Shown here: piece after piece, positions 1 through 5,190 of the stretch | Position numbering within the stretch: position 1 is the first letter of the stretch | Layout of the letters: the number at the start of each line of letters is the position of its first letter | DNA from: Spirochaetota bacterium | GTDB lineage: Bacteria > Spirochaetota > Spirochaetia > DSM-27196 > PWMO01 | Direction: 5' to 3' | DNA length: 8,747 bases | Assembly: GCA_009908925.1 (NCBI GenBank) | Contig: JAAAOH010000065.1 | Coordinates: 1 to 8,747 of the forward strand | The notes under the pieces: generated by a model | Database searches by the model: none | Told to the model about the DNA's origin: nothing | The model's input: the letters and a program-made list of their open reading frames with translations, nothing else | Made by a program: the position numbers and the translations under genes

Positions 1-457
1 GGTCGTCGGTGGCGATGATGGCGTCGCCGACGCTGTGCAGGATGCCCGAGAACCAGCGTTCCTGACTCTGGAGCTTCTTATGAATGTTGCTCTTGTAGAG
101 AGCGATGTCGATGGTCGTGTAGAGCTCGCGCTCCTTGAAGGGCTTGAGAACGTAGCCATAGGGTTCGGCCTCTTTGGCCCGGGCCAGCGTTTTCTCATCC
201 GCGAAGGCGGTGAGAAAGATCACCGGGATGGCGAGCTCTTCCTTGATCTGCCGGGCGGCATCGATCCCGTCGATATCGCCGCCGAGCATGATATCCATGA
301 GTATAATGTCGGGGAGAAGTGAGTGGGCTTTCTCCACCGCGTCCGTGCCGGTGGCGGAAAGCCCGACTACCTGGTAGCCGAACTTTTCAAGGCGTCGTTG
401 AAGATCGAGAGAGATGATCTTTTCGTCCTCAACGACAAGTATACGTTCGTTCTGCAT
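1..457 (-). CDS. REC-PAS signalling protein, N-terminal part (3' end outside window)
   Basis: This is the first 152 codons of a two-component protein, cut by the window edge. The start is ATG at 457 (MQNERILVVEDEK). Residues about 4-122 form a complete receiver domain: acidic pair E10/D11, phospho-acceptor D55 in DIILMDIML, T83 in FLTAF and K105 in LKPF. All the residues needed for phosphorylation are therefore present. After a helical linker, residues about 133-152 (ERWFSGILHSVGDAIIATDD) read like the start of a PAS sensor domain. In known families this REC-PAS order usually continues into a histidine kinase, and less often a GGDEF or other output, but the output domain is not visible. The protein is probably cytoplasmic. 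The likely ribosome-binding site, GGTGGA at 461-466, is only 3-4 nt from the ATG and lies inside a large inverted repeat (see 461-519). The gene may have its own promoter (505-533) rather than depending on the upstream nqr operon. Confidence 0.85.
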   Translation of the reverse strand, partial: MQNERILVVEDEKIISLDLQRRLEKFGYQVVGLSATGTDAVEKAHSLLPDIILMDIMLGGDIDGIDAARQIKEELAIPVIFLTAFADEKTLARAKEAEPYGYVLKPFKERELYTTIDIALYKSNIHKKLQSQERWFSGILHSVGDAIIATDD

Positions 458-460
458 ATA

Positions 461-519
461 TCCACCGGTTATCCGAGGCCGCGGGAGCGGCCTCTTACTA
501 AGTCAGGATAACCGGTGGA
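461..519 (-). promoter_or_regulatory. Nested inverted repeat that can mask the regulator's ribosome-binding site
   Basis: Positions 461-474 (TCCACCGGTTATCC) and 506-519 (GGATAACCGGTGGA) are perfect 14-bp inverted arms. Between them, 475-482 and 487-494 form a second perfect stem (GAGGCCGC/GCGGCCTC) with a 4-nt loop. An 11-nt unpaired stretch (495-505) lies on one side. On reverse-strand RNA the arm next to the downstream ATG contains the ribosome-binding site GGTGGA, so folding would bury it. No U-run follows either stem on either strand, so it does not look like an ordinary intrinsic terminator. The upstream arm overlaps the -10 and spacer of a candidate promoter, so the repeat could instead be a protein-binding operator. 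The symmetry is read directly from the sequence; its role is inferred. Confidence 0.7.
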
Positions 520-533
520 GGAGTTTACGTCAA
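505..533 (-). promoter_or_regulatory. Candidate sigma-70-type promoter for the REC-PAS gene
   Basis: On the reverse strand, TTGACG (528-533, 5 of 6 to the -35 consensus) is followed by a 17-nt spacer (511-527) and TATCCT (505-510, 4 of 6 to the -10 consensus). The start site is expected near 498-499, giving a leader of about 41 nt. Such a transcript would begin after the upstream 14-nt arm and keep only the small inner hairpin, leaving the ribosome-binding site free. This is a motif match only. Confidence 0.5.
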
Positions 534-541
534 CACTGAAA

Positions 542-1006
542 TTAGAGTTTCAAGACCTTTTTCAGTTGTGCGGGTTCGTTTCGGAAGGACGAGCCCCGCC
601 CTTCGAGGAAGTGATACTTCTCGAAGAGATGGAGTGATAGTTCCGAGAACAGGATCTCGTCTCCGGCCGGCTTGCCCCCGGGCGCGAGCCGCACCTGGCA
701 GTTAACCTTCCGGAAAATGCCGTCCTCGAACGGTGAGGCGAGGAATCCTCGGGCCTCGCTGACACGCACGATCCAGGTATCGTCGACTGTTACCGGCTCC
801 TCGAGGCCCTTGCGGCCTTCCTCCATGAGATAGCGCATACGTGCCGCCGCAGCCTCGAAGGTGATGCCCTGGTGGGCCATCTCCTGCTCGTCGGCGGCGA
901 TGATATCGACGAGTGGTCGCTCGTCCTCTCCGAGGAACCCATCCTGGGTAATCTCGCCCGGTTGCATGTTCGCCTGCGCCTTTGTGTACTCCGGAGACAT
1001 CTTCAT
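542..1006 (-). CDS. Conserved soluble protein of unknown function
   Basis: The protein has 154 aa, with no signal peptide or membrane segment visible, so it is probably cytoplasmic. The ATG at 1006 has a good ribosome-binding site (GAGGTGA, 1013-1019) 6 nt upstream. The second ATG, two codons later, is a less likely start. The sequence has recognisable blocks: an acidic N-terminal part with GFLGEDERPLVDII, a middle helix-rich part, a segment containing ARGFLASPFEDGIFRK, and a C-terminal block HFLEGRGSSFRNEP. There is one cysteine (VNCQV) and no classical cofactor motif. I have an impression of similar uncharacterised proteins in other bacteria but cannot name a family or function. It lies 18 nt after nqrF on the same strand with no obvious promoter between, so it is probably the last gene of the nqr transcript. 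An accessory role for the Nqr complex is possible but untested. Confidence 0.8.
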   Translation of the reverse strand: MKMSPEYTKAQANMQPGEITQDGFLGEDERPLVDIIAADEQEMAHQGITFEAAAARMRYLMEEGRKGLEEPVTVDDTWIVRVSEARGFLASPFEDGIFRKVNCQVRLAPGGKPAGDEILFSELSLHLFEKYHFLEGRGSSFRNEPAQLKKVLKL

Positions 1007-1024
1007 AGCTCGTCACCTCGCCCT

Positions 1025-2143
1025 TTACGCGAATTTGTCGAAATAGATCTTCTCTTCTTCCATGTCATTGGCGCGCATGACGTCCATACAGGCGTCAAGC
1101 ATGCCCGGGCTGCCGCAGAGATAGCCTTCCTTCTGCTCCTCCACCGGGATTGTATTCTTGAGGTATCCGTCGAGCACGTCGGTGATGAGACCGGTAGCGC
1201 CCCGCCACTCTGCGCCTTCCTCGGGCTCGGAGAGCGCGGGAACGAAGTGGAAGCGCTCATACTTGTCGTTGAGCTCGTAGAGCCAGTCGAGGTAGAACAT
1301 GTCCTTCGAGGTTCGTGCACCGAAGAAGTACCAGATGTCGCGCTCTTCCATAAGACCACGTTCCTCGCGGTCACGGAAAATGGACTTGAACGGTGCCATC
1401 CCGGAGCCGCCGGCGACGCAGATCATGGTGGCGTCGGTCTCGCGGACGTAGAAGTCTCCGAAGGGGCCGATGATCTTCACCTTCTCGCCCTCCTGCATGT
1501 TCTCGTGTACGTATGACGTAACGATACCGCCCGGTACGAGACGCACGAGGAACTCGAGATGCTTCTTGTCGCTCGGGTTCGAGGCCATGGAGTAGGCGCG
1601 GGCGGTGGGCTCCTTTATTTTGCCGTAGGGCGGCACCTGGATCTGCCCGTACTGCCCGGAGGAATAGCTCACCTCGTAGTCGTCGGTGAGGTCGATGTGT
1701 ACTTCCTTGATGTCGTGGGTGACGTCCTTGAGCTCGGAGACGTAGCCCTCCATTTCCTGGATGTTAAAGAGGTACTCGGGAATCTCTATCTCCATGTCCT
1801 CTTTGACTTTCACCTGACAGGAGACGTGAACGTTGTCGTCGATCTGCTCCTGGCTGAGGTAGGGGAGCTCGGTGGGCATGTGCGGGCCGATGTCGGAGTT
1901 GACCTTGACCTTGCACTCGCCGCAGCTTCCTCGCCCGCCGCAGGCGGAGGGAACGAAGATGCCTTGCTCGGCAAGGGTGACAAGGAGGTTGCCGCCGCCC
2001 TTCACATCGAGCTCTTTCGATCCCTCGTTGACGTTTATAACGACGTCCCCGTAGTTGTTGACGATCTTGTCGGTCACGGATACCAGGAAGGCGAGGCCGG
2101 CGCTGATACCCGATATTGCCAGTGGTGCTACAAAATAGCTCAC
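1025..2143 (-). CDS. nqrF: Na+-translocating NADH:quinone oxidoreductase subunit F (NADH dehydrogenase subunit)
   Basis: NqrF is the electron entry point of the sodium pump: it oxidises NADH and passes electrons through FAD and a [2Fe-2S] cluster to the membrane subunits. The 372-aa product starts with a membrane anchor (about 5-22). A ferredoxin domain follows, with ligands C68, C74, C77 and C109 (CGGRGSCGEC, then VSCQV). The ferredoxin-reductase half has the FAD-binding RAYS motif (182-185), the NAD(P)-binding GGSGMAP (245-251) and CGSPGM (343-348), with an aromatic residue near the C-terminus (IYFDKFA). All expected cofactor residues are present. The length is somewhat below the roughly 400 aa of Vibrio NqrF. 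The start is GTG at 2143, with GGAG (2151-2154) 7 nt upstream. It follows nqrE after 19 nt. Presence of this fused ferredoxin/flavin reductase, rather than RnfB and RnfC, is what marks the operon as Nqr rather than Rnf. Confidence 0.96.
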   Translation of the reverse strand: MSYFVAPLAISGISAGLAFLVSVTDKIVNNYGDVVINVNEGSKELDVKGGGNLLVTLAEQGIFVPSACGGRGSCGECKVKVNSDIGPHMPTELPYLSQEQIDDNVHVSCQVKVKEDMEIEIPEYLFNIQEMEGYVSELKDVTHDIKEVHIDLTDDYEVSYSSGQYGQIQVPPYGKIKEPTARAYSMASNPSDKKHLEFLVRLVPGGIVTSYVHENMQEGEKVKIIGPFGDFYVRETDATMICVAGGSGMAPFKSIFRDREERGLMEERDIWYFFGARTSKDMFYLDWLYELNDKYERFHFVPALSEPEEGAEWRGATGLITDVLDGYLKNTIPVEEQKEGYLCGSPGMLDACMDVMRANDMEEEKIYFDKFA

Positions 2144-2162
2144 GATAACTCTCCTTTCGTCC

Positions 2163-2756
2163 TTACTGCACGTTCAGCATGCCGGAGAAGCCCATGAAGG
2201 CGATGGCCATGAATCCGATGGTGATCATGGTAATGCCGGCTCCCTGCAGGCCCGCCGGTACCGGCGCCTTTTCGGTCTTCTTGCGGATCGCCGAGAGGGC
2301 CATGATGGCGAGCCACCAGCCGAGCCCGGAACCGAGCCCGTAGACGACCGACTCGACGAACGTATACTCGCGAATGTGCATGAACAGCGAGACGCCCAGG
2401 ATTGCGCAGTTCACCGTTATCAGGGGCAGGAAGATCCCGAGCGACATGTACAGGCTCTGCGACACGCGGTCGATTATCATTTCCAGCATCTGCACCACGC
2501 CGGCGATGACGACGATGAAGACAATGTAGCGCAGGTACACGAGACCCAGCGGCTCGAGCACCAGATTCAATACCAGCCAGTTCACCGCGGCGGTGACGGT
2601 GAGCACGACGACCACCGCCATGCCCAGTCCGTTGGAGGACTTCATGTCCTTTGAAATCGAGATGAATGAGCACATCCCCAGGAAGTTCGCCAGGAGGATA
2701 TTGCTCGTAAAAATCGAAGCAAAAAACAGCGAGAATGGATTCAACGTAAAACTCAT
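2163..2756 (-). CDS. nqrE: Na+-translocating NADH:quinone oxidoreductase subunit E
   Basis: NqrE is a very hydrophobic inner-membrane subunit (197 aa, about six membrane helices, close to the family's usual length). NqrD and NqrE are inverted-topology homologues that together hold an intramembrane iron-sulfur centre and take part in Na+ translocation. The conserved cysteines are visible: C29 in LGMCSF and C117 in TVNCAILG. The typical GLGSGLGWWLA and IGFMAIAFMGFSG segments are near the C-terminus. The ATG at 2756 overlaps the nqrD stop by 4 nt (ATGA), suggesting translational coupling. AAGGAG lies a few nt upstream inside the end of nqrD. The homologous Rnf subunit is RnfA; the neighbouring nqrF supports the Nqr name. 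Confidence 0.96.
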   Translation of the reverse strand: MSFTLNPFSLFFASIFTSNILLANFLGMCSFISISKDMKSSNGLGMAVVVVLTVTAAVNWLVLNLVLEPLGLVYLRYIVFIVVIAGVVQMLEMIIDRVSQSLYMSLGIFLPLITVNCAILGVSLFMHIREYTFVESVVYGLGSGLGWWLAIMALSAIRKKTEKAPVPAGLQGAGITMITIGFMAIAFMGFSGMLNVQ

Positions 2757-3382
2757 TTCGCAAGCTCTCCTTGTCGCATCATGATGGTCTTACCGATCCA
2801 GATGATGATTCCGAGCAGGAAGAAGGCGCTCGGCGGCATCACCATGATGATCCACGGCACGAAGCCCTCGGGCATGACCTGAAAACCGAACAGCGCGCCG
2901 AATCCGAGAAGCTCCCGGAAGAGCGCAACGGTCATGAGCACGCCCATATATCCGGCGGCGGAGGTCACGCCGTCCCACATCGACAGAAGGGGCCCGTTCG
3001 ACTGGGCGAATGCCTCCGCGCGGCCCATGATGATGCAGTTGGTGATGATGAGGCCGACGTAGGGCCCGAGGTTCTCACTGATGGCCGGCAGGTAGGCCTT
3101 GAGCACCAGGTCCACGATGATGACGTAGAAGGCGATGATGAGGGTCTGCACCATCATCCGGACCTTCCGGGGCATGAAGCTCTTGAGAAGCGAAACCGTG
3201 AGGTTGGTCATGCCCATCGTGAAAATGACGCCCGCCGACATGATCACGGTGTTTGTGAGCAGGTTCGTGACGGCCAGGGCCGAACATATGCCGAGGACCT
3301 GCATGAAGATGGGGTTATTTGTCCAGAGGTTCCCCTTTACGATACCTCCGACGGTTTTTGCCGTTTGTGCTGCGTCACCCAT
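2753..3382 (-). CDS. nqrD: Na+-translocating NADH:quinone oxidoreductase subunit D
   Basis: This is a 209-aa integral membrane subunit with about six helices, the partner of NqrE in the membrane core. The two conserved cysteines are C33 (LGICSALAVT) and C116 (LIITNCIIMGRAEAFA), the positions expected for ligands of the intramembrane iron centre. The RELLGFG segment is also typical of NqrD/RnfE. The ATG at 3382 shares one base with the nqrC stop (TGATG) and has GGGAGGA just upstream. The length matches Vibrio NqrD closely. The tight overlaps on both sides indicate coupled synthesis of the membrane core. Confidence 0.96.
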   Translation of the reverse strand: MGDAAQTAKTVGGIVKGNLWTNNPIFMQVLGICSALAVTNLLTNTVIMSAGVIFTMGMTNLTVSLLKSFMPRKVRMMVQTLIIAFYVIIVDLVLKAYLPAISENLGPYVGLIITNCIIMGRAEAFAQSNGPLLSMWDGVTSAAGYMGVLMTVALFRELLGFGALFGFQVMPEGFVPWIIMVMPPSAFFLLGIIIWIGKTIMMRQGELAK

Positions 3383-3981
3383 CAGCTTCCTCCCAGAAGA
3401 GAATCGATTCGATCGATCTCGCTATTGACGATGCGTTCCATGGATTCGGTTGTTCGCGTTGCTCCGGTAATGCCGTCGACCTCGGAGTTCGCGGGATCCG
3501 TGTCGCCGTCACCGGCGGTGAACGCGATGCCTGCCTCGGCTATCTGCTCGCCCGCGAACTGCTCCTTGAACCATGCTTCGGTGATGCGTCCGCCGAGTCC
3601 CGGGGTCTCGTTATGATTGATGATCTCGAGCCCGACAGTTCTGGACACTTCCCCGTTGACGCCGAGCACGCCTTCTATGGTGCCCCACAGGCCGCTGCCC
3701 GCGAACTCCTTGGCGTAGACCGTCTCGCCGTCGACCGTGGCGCGGAATATCGTCGTGTCGTCGCGGTCGAGCTGCTCGACATCTTCGAAGCGGCTCAGTA
3801 CTTCCTCGTCGGACAGAGACTCTATGCCGAGGGCCGAGAGGACGGCGCGTTTGCGCGCGACCTCCTGGTTGAGCTCGACCATTTCGCGGGTGGCCTCGTT
3901 CGTCAGCGAGAGCAGAAACACGAAGGCGAAGGCCACGATGAACATGAATACCATCGAGTAGATAGTGCTCTGCTTGTTCAT
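3382..3981 (-). CDS. nqrC: Na+-translocating NADH:quinone oxidoreductase subunit C (FMN-binding)
   Basis: NqrC carries a covalently bound FMN in a domain outside the cytoplasmic membrane. The 199-aa product has one N-terminal membrane anchor (about 8-27) and then a soluble FMN-binding domain. NETPGLGGRI (124-133) is a family hallmark. The flavinylation motif is DGITGAT (169-175), fitting the ApbE target pattern Dxx(S/T)GAT, with T175 the expected attachment residue. The protein is shorter than Vibrio NqrC (about 257 aa) and nearer to RnfG in size. The ATG at 3981 overlaps the nqrB stop by 4 nt (ATGA), and a strong AAGGAGG (3989-3995) lies 7 nt upstream. An ApbE flavin transferase would be needed to load FMN; none is in the window. 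Confidence 0.95.
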   Translation of the reverse strand: MNKQSTIYSMVFMFIVAFAFVFLLSLTNEATREMVELNQEVARKRAVLSALGIESLSDEEVLSRFEDVEQLDRDDTTIFRATVDGETVYAKEFAGSGLWGTIEGVLGVNGEVSRTVGLEIINHNETPGLGGRITEAWFKEQFAGEQIAEAGIAFTAGDGDTDPANSEVDGITGATRTTESMERIVNSEIDRIDSLLGGS

Positions 3982-4955
3982 GCCACTGCCTCCTTGGATG
4001 TGCCGTCGCTCTTGGACGCCGGCTTCGGCTTTGCCTTCTTCTTGGTCTTCTTCGGTACGAGCTCATCGATGAGGGATGCGAAGACGTTGGCTATGATGAT
4101 GCCGAAGCTCGTACCCTCGGGAAAGCCGCTGAACACGCGAACGATCATCGAGACCGAGCCGATTATCGTGCCGTAGATGATCTGTGACATGTTCTTGTTC
4201 GGCGCGGAAACGGGGTCGGTCGACATGAACACCGACACGTAGAGGATACTTCCCGACATCAGCCCGATGTGCGGCGGCATACCCTGGGTGAGCCCCGTGA
4301 GGTCGAAAATGGCAAGCATCACCCCTGCGCTTACGACCGTCGACACGATGAGCCGCCACTGTGCGGTCTTGGTATAGATGAGATACACGGCCGCCGCAAC
4401 GATGAGGATGGTCGAGCTCTCCCCGAGCGATCCCGGGCGGGTTCCGATGAGAAAGTCCAGCAGGCCCGGGGTAGCAATGTCGGGATTCCTGATTGCCGCA
4501 AGCGGTGTTGCCGCCGTCATTGCATCGATACCCGCCTGCCCGGCCATCCCGAACATTCCCGGAACCATCCATGCGTTTGCCAGCACGGTCGGAAAGGTGA
4601 TGTAGATGAACAGGCGCCCGGTGATCGCCGGGTTGAAGATATTTCGCCCGAATCCACCATAGATCTCCTTGCCGATCGCAATGGCGAAGACAATGCCCAC
4701 GGCAGCAATCCACAACGGTGTTGCCGGAGGTAGCGCCAGGAGGTAAATCCCCGCCGTCACCAGAGAGGCCTCACTGACCTTTTTCTTGCGGGTTCGTTCG
4801 AAGGCCCACTCGGTGAGGATCGCGAGCGGGAAAACGACCGCCGTCAGGGCAAGCACGCGCCACCCGTACAGGTAAATCGAAAACAGGTAGATCGGTATCA
4901 GCGAGTAAACCACCCGCCGCATGATCAACTGTTTCTGGAACAACTTTTGAGCCAC
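3978..4955 (-). CDS. nqrB: Na+-translocating NADH:quinone oxidoreductase subunit B
   Basis: This is a membrane subunit with several hydrophobic segments. In known complexes it binds a covalent FMN and a riboflavin and lies on the Na+ path. Start chosen: GTG at 4955, giving 325 aa, because GAGGAGG (4960-4966) sits 4 nt upstream. An in-frame GTG at 5003 would add 16 polar residues, but its only candidate ribosome-binding site abuts it. The segment GGFGRNIFNPAITGRLF (100-116) is typical of NqrB/RnfD. The flavinylation site reads DAMTAATPLA (144-153), with T150 as likely FMN acceptor; the usual glycine of (S/T)GAT is alanine. The C-terminus is lysine-rich (KKTKKKAKPKP). The protein is about 90 residues shorter than Vibrio NqrB, closer to RnfD. 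It is the first gene of the operon, where nqrA would normally precede it. Confidence 0.93.
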   Translation of the reverse strand: MAQKLFQKQLIMRRVVYSLIPIYLFSIYLYGWRVLALTAVVFPLAILTEWAFERTRKKKVSEASLVTAGIYLLALPPATPLWIAAVGIVFAIAIGKEIYGGFGRNIFNPAITGRLFIYITFPTVLANAWMVPGMFGMAGQAGIDAMTAATPLAAIRNPDIATPGLLDFLIGTRPGSLGESSTILIVAAAVYLIYTKTAQWRLIVSTVVSAGVMLAIFDLTGLTQGMPPHIGLMSGSILYVSVFMSTDPVSAPNKNMSQIIYGTIIGSVSMIVRVFSGFPEGTSFGIIIANVFASLIDELVPKKTKKKAKPKPASKSDGTSKEAVA

Positions 4956-4959
4956 GACG

Positions 4960-4966
4960 CCTCCTC
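4960..4966 (-). promoter_or_regulatory. Strong ribosome-binding site that sets the nqrB start
   Basis: GAGGAGG on the reverse strand is a near-perfect Shine-Dalgarno sequence, 4 nt before GTG 4955. It decides against the longer nqrB reading that would begin at GTG 5003. Confidence 0.75.
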
Positions 4967-4971
4967 GTTCC

Positions 4972-4999
4972 ACACGATGAATCTTGACAGGATGAATCT
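4972..4999. repeat. Near-perfect 13-bp direct repeat in the nqr leader
   Basis: ACACGATGAATCT (4972-4984) and ACAGGATGAATCT (4987-4999) are direct repeats with one mismatch and a 15-nt period. They lie between the likely nqr promoter and the nqrB ribosome-binding site. A perfect forward-strand TTGACA (4984-4989) falls at their junction. They could be binding sites for a regulator or a small tandem duplication; function unknown. Confidence 0.6.
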
Positions 5000-5012
5000 G
5001 CACCTTTTAAAT
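4984..5012 (+). promoter_or_regulatory. Candidate distal lpdA promoter
   Basis: TTGACA (4984-4989, perfect -35), a 17-nt spacer and TTAAAT (5007-5012, 4 of 6 to the -10 consensus) point towards lpdA. Transcription would start near 5019, leaving a leader of about 170 nt that contains the palindrome at 5118-5138. Motif match only, and it overlaps the nqr leader. Confidence 0.35.
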
Positions 5013-5021
5013 AGATACAGA

Positions 5022-5049
5022 ATTATCCCTTTGTACCTTAGTATAACAA
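5022..5049 (-). promoter_or_regulatory. Likely nqr operon promoter region (two overlapping candidates)
   Basis: Reading towards nqrB, TATACT (5040-5045, 5 of 6 to consensus) is preceded by TG one base upstream (5047-5048), an extended -10 that can work with a poor -35; none is clear upstream. A second reading uses TTGTTA (5044-5049) as -35, a 16-nt spacer and GATAAT (5022-5027, 5 of 6) as -10. Start sites would be near 5033 or 5015, giving leaders of about 60-80 nt. Which is used cannot be told from sequence. Confidence 0.55.
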
Positions 5050-5117
5050 TAAGCTTCTCGCCCGCATAGCCCATCGAGGACATTCAGAACGGTCTGCTGA
5101 TCTCGGGGCGTCATTAT

Positions 5118-5138
5118 ACGCGCTAATGCATAGCGCGT
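5118..5138. promoter_or_regulatory. 21-bp operator-like palindrome upstream of lpdA
   Basis: ACGCGCTA (5118-5125) and TAGCGCGT (5131-5138) are perfect 8-bp inverted arms around a 5-nt spacer, ending 52 nt before the lpdA start. Length and symmetry suit a dimeric helix-turn-helix regulator. It does not resemble the usual Rex or CRP site, and I do not recognise the regulator. It covers the -35 region of the proximal lpdA promoter candidate. Confidence 0.5.
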
Positions 5139-5145
5139 CAAAACG

Positions 5146-5154
5146 TGCTATGGT
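5146..5154 (+). promoter_or_regulatory. Candidate proximal lpdA promoter (extended -10)
   Basis: TGCTATGGT contains the extended -10 TGn plus TATGGT (4 of 6 to consensus). No good -35 is present at 16-18 nt. The start site would be near 5161, giving a 30-nt leader. It lies immediately after the palindrome at 5118-5138, a placement that suits control by a bound protein. Weak evidence on its own. Confidence 0.3.
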
Positions 5155-5190
5155 GCACCCACAGCTCACATAATTCGAAAGGAGCGATAG

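Noticed and set aside
475..505. GC-rich hairpin read as a simple Rho-independent terminator
   Set aside because: On the reverse strand no U-run follows either stem, and on the forward strand only TTACT follows; the larger nested repeat explains it better.
872..2197. Long forward-strand open frames opposite nqrF and the 154-aa gene, and similar long frames opposite nqrC, nqrB, lpdA and trpS
   Set aside because: They mirror strong, recognised genes in high-GC DNA, lack family-like sequence and have no supporting ribosome-binding sites.
2753..3981. Naming the operon rnf instead of nqr because the D/E and C subunits are homologous to Rnf subunits
   Set aside because: The fused ferredoxin/FAD/NAD reductase NqrF follows directly and no RnfB or RnfC gene is present in the window.
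4956..5003. 16-codon N-terminal extension of nqrB starting at GTG 5003
   Set aside because: Its only possible ribosome-binding site directly abuts the GTG, the added residues are polar and unlike the family, and GTG 4955 has a much better GAGGAGG.
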